Positions 34,359-37,727 of a stretch of 37,727 bases of DNA are shown one piece after another. Under the pieces are notes generated by a model, which saw only the letters and a program-made list of their open reading frames with translations, did not search any database and was not told the DNA's origin. Position numbers and translations under genes: made by a program. Every line of letters starts with the position of its first letter. The first letter of the stretch is position 1. This DNA is from Deltaproteobacteria bacterium. Lineage in GTDB: Bacteria; Myxococcota_A; UBA796; SXON01. The stretch is taken from assembly GCA_947486185.1 (NCBI GenBank), contig CANKTH010000045.1, forward strand, positions 1 through 37,727. Direction: 5' to 3'.

Positions 34359-34368
34359 GATGGATTCC

Positions 34369-35160
34369 TCAGATGACCTTGGCTTCGTTGCGCAGCAGGG
34401 AGACCAGCTCGGCCGCGACCGTAGCCGCGTCGCCCTGGAGAATACGACCGGCGGGGCGGCCGGGCGGCAGAGTCAGCCGGGTCTCCACGACCAACGCGGC
34501 GCCCGCGCCCACGGAGGCGGGGTCAATACCCAGCGCCGCGGCGTTCTTCACCACGATCGGCTTCTTCTTGGCCGCCATGATGTTGGGCAGGCTGGCGTAG
34601 CGCGGGGTGTTGAGCCCTTTGTCGCAGCTGACCACCGCCGGCAGGGCGCCGGTCACCACTTCACGCGCACCGCTCCCCGCAGCGCGGTTGGCGCTGAAGT
34701 TCCCGCCGTCCACGCTGAGCTTGTCGACCCAGCTCGCCTGGGCAAAACCCAGGAGCTCGGCGATCATCGCGGGCACGGACGAAGAGTCGGTGTCCACCGC
34801 CTGGCGCCCACACAATACGAGGCTGATGTCCTCCGCCTTGAGCGCTGCCGCCAGGATGCGCGCCTTGCCGAGCGAGTCACTACCCGCAAAGGCAGGATCA
34901 TCAAGACGAACCGCGCGATCGGCGCCGCGGGCCAACGCGTCCCGGATGCGCGATTCGGCGCCAGCTTCCCCGAGCGTGAAGATCACCACCTCGGTGGCCT
35001 TCTTCTGCTCCTTGAGCTGAGTCGCCGCCTCAACCGCGTACTCGTCATAAGGGTTGGTCTCGAACTTCACGTCCCCCGTCTCGATGCCGGTGCCGGCTCC
35101 GTTGATGCGGATACGCGTGTCGGTCGCGGGGACCTGCTTCAGACATACTCCAACTTTCAC
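34369..35160 (-). CDS. etfB: Electron transfer flavoprotein beta subunit
   Basis: This 263-residue partner of EtfA binds AMP and contacts the dehydrogenases. Family features include the N-terminal KVGVCLKQVPATDTRIRING, the DEYAVEAATQLKEQ segment, the LVLCGRQAVDTDSSSVPAMI motif and the C-terminal AKKKPI-type segment. The GTG start at 35160 overlaps the stop of the TetR gene (GTGA), with AGGAGGAA just upstream. The order tetR-etfB-etfA is that of the Bacillus fadR-etfBA operon apart from a missing enoyl-CoA hydratase gene. Confidence 0.97.
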   Translation of the reverse strand: MKVGVCLKQVPATDTRIRINGAGTGIETGDVKFETNPYDEYAVEAATQLKEQKKATEVVIFTLGEAGAESRIRDALARGADRAVRLDDPAFAGSDSLGKARILAAALKAEDISLVLCGRQAVDTDSSSVPAMIAELLGFAQASWVDKLSVDGGNFSANRAAGSGAREVVTGALPAVVSCDKGLNTPRYASLPNIMAAKKKPIVVKNAAALGIDPASVGAGAALVVETRLTLPPGRPAGRILQGDAATVAAELVSLLRNEAKVI

Positions 35161-35873
35161 GATTCCTCCTGGGAAAGCTTGTTATCCGGCTCGTGGCCGG
35201 GGAAGGTGGACGACGGACCGCTCGCGATCCCGTGCACGAAGACCTCGGCCACGGCCGATGCAGCGGCATCCAAGCTGAACCTTGGCTTCTTGGAGAGCAC
35301 CCACTGGATCGCCAGCTCGTCCATCGCCCCGAAGAAGGCCCAGGACAAGAGCTGCGGGTCCGCTTCGGCGACCACGACGCCGCGCTCCTGACCCCGGCGC
35401 ACAATATCCGCAAAGATATTGAGATACTCCCACAAGCGCCGGGGCCGGTACTCCTTCAGGAACTTGTGCGACAGGCGCAGCTCCACCTGGAGAACCTCGG
35501 CGAGCGCACGGTGATCCTCGACCTGCCGGAAGTGGTACCGCGAAAAGACACGAACCTGCTGAAGCGGATCGTCCACGCCCACGAGCTCTGCGCGTAAACC
35601 CGAGATGAGCTCCATCATCTTCTCTTCGAAGATGGTTATGAGAACCTCATCTTTATTGTGGAAGTAGTTGTAGATGGTCCCTTCGGCGACCTTCGCCCGC
35701 TCGGCGATGTCCGCGATACGGGCACGGTAGAAGCCGCGCTCCGCGAACACCTCGATCGCCGCGTCGAGGATTCTTGGACGCTTTTCGCCCGAGCTACCCC
35801 CATCGGAGCGCGCACGGCTGCGGTCCGGCGCCGTCCGGCTGGGATGGTCTTCGGGGGGAAGCTCGTCGCTCAT
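35157..35873 (-). CDS. FadR/YsiA-like TetR-family regulator
   Basis: This protein of about 238 residues has a disordered N-terminus (~30 residues) and then a TetR DNA-binding domain (RPRILDAAIEVFAERGFYRA and ADIAERAKVAEGTIYNYFHN, recognition helix GTIYNYF). The ligand domain contains DHRALAEVLQVELRLSHKFL, similar to the corresponding part of Bacillus subtilis FadR, a repressor of beta-oxidation relieved by long-chain acyl-CoA. It overlaps etfB and heads an operon for electron transfer from acyl-CoA dehydrogenases. A perfect palindrome matching the FadR operator lies immediately upstream, so autoregulation is likely. I chose ATG 35873; an ATG at 35897 lies inside the palindrome. Confidence 0.88.
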   Translation of the reverse strand: MSDELPPEDHPSRTAPDRSRARSDGGSSGEKRPRILDAAIEVFAERGFYRARIADIAERAKVAEGTIYNYFHNKDEVLITIFEEKMMELISGLRAELVGVDDPLQQVRVFSRYHFRQVEDHRALAEVLQVELRLSHKFLKEYRPRRLWEYLNIFADIVRRGQERGVVVAEADPQLLSWAFFGAMDELAIQWVLSKKPRFSLDAAASAVAEVFVHGIASGPSSTFPGHEPDNKLSQEES

Positions 35874-35882
35874 GGGCCTGAC

Positions 35883-35900
35883 TGAATGAGGGCTCATTCG
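35883..35900. promoter_or_regulatory. FadR-type operator before the tetR-etfBA operon
   Basis: TGAATGA-GGGC-TCATTCG contains a perfect 7-bp inverted repeat (GAATGAG-GG-CTCATTC, 35884-35899). It matches the TGAATGA-N4-TCATTCA operator of Bacillus FadR at 13 of 14 defined bases. It ends 10 bp before the regulator's ATG, where bound repressor would block transcription. A weak TTGCCG -35-like box lies upstream on the minus strand. Confidence 0.78.
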
Positions 35901-35966
35901 TTACCGCGTCCGCCCCGACACGGCAAGCGAACCGAAGCGCGATCCTGGCCCTCGGCCGATCTCGCG

Positions 35967-37727
35967 CTACTTCTCGCCGAACTCCCAGGCCCCGCGCCAC
36001 ACCCGCTCTCCGCGCGCCAGCTCCGCGCTCCGTTCAGCAAAAAATCGCGCCGGTCCATCTTGAGGATTCGCGTCGGAGACCTCGCGAAAGCACCGCTCAG
36101 CCTCCGCAGGTCTGCCAGCCCCGAGACAGGTCAGCGCCTCGGCGAACGCTCCCCGACTGCGCGCCTTCGCCTCCAACACCTCGGCGCCTTCTTCGCCATA
36201 GAGCTCAAAGATCTCCATCGGCTCGTTGCGTCCCTTCACCTTCACCAGCCCCAGCGGGCGGGTGCGCGCTACCTCCTCGGCAGACAGGGGCGCGAGCGTC
36301 GCTCCGCTGAGCAGGATCGAAACGTCGAATCGACGCGTGAGCCCTTCGAGCCTGGAAGCGAAATTCACCACGTCAGAGATGACGGTGCCTTCCATCCGCA
36401 GCGGCTCGCCGATGGTGCCCACCATCACTGTGCCGGTATGAACACCAATTCCGACCGAGACCGCCGGCGCGTCGGGCGCGTGCCGCGCCTGATCGCGGAC
36501 GGCCGCTACGATAGCCACCGCTGCGGCCACCGCGTCGGCTGGCCGGTTGGGGAACAGGGCCATCAGCGCGTCGCCAATGTACTTGTCCACGAATCCGCCT
36601 CGTTCCCGAATGATCGGGGCGATCTTTCCGAGACAGCCGTTCAGAAGCGCAAAGGTCTCCGCGGGACCAAGGCGTTCAGAGATGCTGGTGAATCCACGAA
36701 TGTCACAGAACAGAACGGTCATCTCCCGCCGGCTCTGATCGCCGAGCTCGACGTCGATGACATCGGCGCGGCCCAACAAGCTCAGGAGCTCGCGCGGCAC
36801 AAAACGTACAAGCGCCGCGTTTTTCCGGTCCAGCTCCACTGCGAGGACCTCGGAGCGCCCTCGGGCCCGCATGTTCCGGATGGCCAGCACCATGGACTGC
36901 ACAAAGATAAAGGCAAAAACGCCATAATGCGAGAGAGTGACGGAACTGAAAAGGCCCCTGTTCGACAAGATGTCGTTGACCACTGTGGCGATCAGAACAA
37001 AAGTGCCGCCACCGATGAGCCAGACCAGCACCCGATCATCGCCCCGCACCATGAGCCGCCCCAATGCGACCGTCAGGTAGAGCACAACGAGGAGGGTGAG
37101 CACCTCATACGCTTGTAGAACGTGGAGGATCTGTGACATCGGCACGAGGATCACCATCACGGACGCGGCCAGCGCGATCACCGCGAAGATTCGATGTCCC
37201 GCCCGCCAAAAATGTTCAGGGAACACCGCGTCGAGGAAGGCGAGAAAGCACGGGACCGCCACGAAAAAGCCGAGGTACTCCAGCCGGTTGTGAGCGCTCC
37301 ACAAGTCGACCAACGGCCAGCGAGCCTCGAGGTAGTCGAACTTCACGAACTCACGGACCGCGATTGCCAGGCAGAACATGCCAAAAAATAAAGGTGAACG
37401 CTCACTTCGTCGCAGCGCAAACAAGCAGAGATGATAGATGCCCATCACCAGGGTGACGCCAAACAGCGTGAGCGCCGCCTGGTGCTCTGCGGCGAGCCAT
37501 GGCGCCACGTTGGAGACCGGGCCGAGCGTGAGACGGAACTTCTCCGGCTTCGCTCTACCAAAAAAAGCGGAGTTCTGGACCACCACCTCAATCTCGTCGC
37601 CCGCCCCGGCGCGGATCACCGCCTCGGCCCCCGCGTGGGCGTGGCGCGTCGAGGCGGCGTCGAGTCCCACCTCGCCCGCGCGGAGCGGGGCAATCAGCGG
37701 TGCCCCTCCGAGATCCCGCACCTCGAC
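35967..37727 (-). CDS. Class III adenylate cyclase with 7TMR-DISM sensor, 5' end outside window
   Basis: At least 586 residues are visible and the frame is open to the window edge, so the N-terminus is missing. The visible start is the end of a periplasmic beta-rich domain of the 7TMR-DISM extracellular type. Seven membrane helices follow (about residues 80-290), then a short coiled coil and a class III cyclase domain: TVLFCDIRGFTSISERLGPA, FVDKYIGDALMALF and VISDVVNFASRLEGLT. Both metal Asp positions, the Lys and Asp that select adenine, and the transition-state Asn/Arg are present, so cAMP is the likely product. The C-terminus has a TPR-like pair of helices (ALTCLGAGRPAEAERCFREV). It lies 93 bp upstream of the TetR gene. 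Confidence 0.9.
   Translation of the reverse strand, partial: VEVRDLGGAPLIAPLRAGEVGLDAASTRHAHAGAEAVIRAGAGDEIEVVVQNSAFFGRAKPEKFRLTLGPVSNVAPWLAAEHQAALTLFGVTLVMGIYHLCLFALRRSERSPLFFGMFCLAIAVREFVKFDYLEARWPLVDLWSAHNRLEYLGFFVAVPCFLAFLDAVFPEHFWRAGHRIFAVIALAASVMVILVPMSQILHVLQAYEVLTLLVVLYLTVALGRLMVRGDDRVLVWLIGGGTFVLIATVVNDILSNRGLFSSVTLSHYGVFAFIFVQSMVLAIRNMRARGRSEVLAVELDRKNAALVRFVPRELLSLLGRADVIDVELGDQSRREMTVLFCDIRGFTSISERLGPAETFALLNGCLGKIAPIIRERGGFVDKYIGDALMALFPNRPADAVAAAVAIVAAVRDQARHAPDAPAVSVGIGVHTGTVMVGTIGEPLRMEGTVISDVVNFASRLEGLTRRFDVSILLSGATLAPLSAEEVARTRPLGLVKVKGRNEPMEIFELYGEEGAEVLEAKARSRGAFAEALTCLGAGRPAEAERCFREVSDANPQDGPARFFAERSAELARGERVWRGAWEFGEK

Overview
The window comes from a GC-rich bacterium. 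Third codon positions are strongly G/C and there are many secreted or lipid-anchored proteins with acidic calcium-binding repeats. There are sigma-54-type pilin promoters, a FadR-like etfBA operon and long lipoprotein genes. I read this as a Myxococcota/Deltaproteobacteria-type genome; that assignment is inference. The window holds about 28 protein genes. I see no rRNA, tRNA, CRISPR array or insertion sequence.

Layout. 1-354: no supported gene. 355-4420 (minus): a MoxR ATPase / DUF58 / transglutaminase (TgpA-like) operon. 4534-8701 (plus): an operon of an exported HEAT-repeat protein, a metzincin-like lipoprotein protease and a large membrane protein with F-centred pentapeptide-like repeats and an ion-channel-like C terminus. 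8720-10453: two divergent exported proteins of unknown function. 10440-13102 (minus): GNAT acetyltransferase and uvrC, overlapping. 13227-14351: patatin-like phospholipase. 14445-15377 (minus): DDAH/amidinotransferase-family enzyme. 15528-20315 (plus): a three-gene formate dehydrogenase operon. 20526-21787: two tandem type IV pilins, each behind its own sigma-54 promoter and followed by a strong terminator. 21916-24465: a TPR-like protein and a GT-C type membrane glycosyltransferase. 24491-28975: a small outer-membrane-barrel candidate, divergent from a 1290-residue lipoprotein with 12 MopE-type Ca/metal-binding modules and a beta-helix. 28992-31358: divergent NAGPA-like phosphodiester glycosidase and sulfatase-fold enzyme. 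31492-37727 (minus): a class III adenylate cyclase receptor, a FadR-like TetR regulator, etfB, etfA, a CCA-adding enzyme and a DUF523/TudS-like protein.

The most striking system is the formate dehydrogenase. The catalytic gene contains an in-frame TGA (15789-15791) exactly where selenocysteine sits in known enzymes. It is followed by a perfect SECIS hairpin with a GGUCU loop 18 nt downstream. The catalytic subunit also lacks its N-terminal Mo-cofactor [4Fe-4S] domain. That domain is found at the C-terminus of the third gene, which carries the [2Fe-2S] and 2x[4Fe-4S] segment. An FdsA-type polypeptide therefore appears to have been cut in two and the pieces placed in reversed order around a fused NuoE-NuoF diaphorase. 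The two break ends share the same four-codon sequence apart from one base.

Other notable signals are a near-perfect match to the Bacillus FadR operator just before the tetR-etfBA operon, and an AT-rich array of GATAC/GTATC palindromes between two convergent genes.
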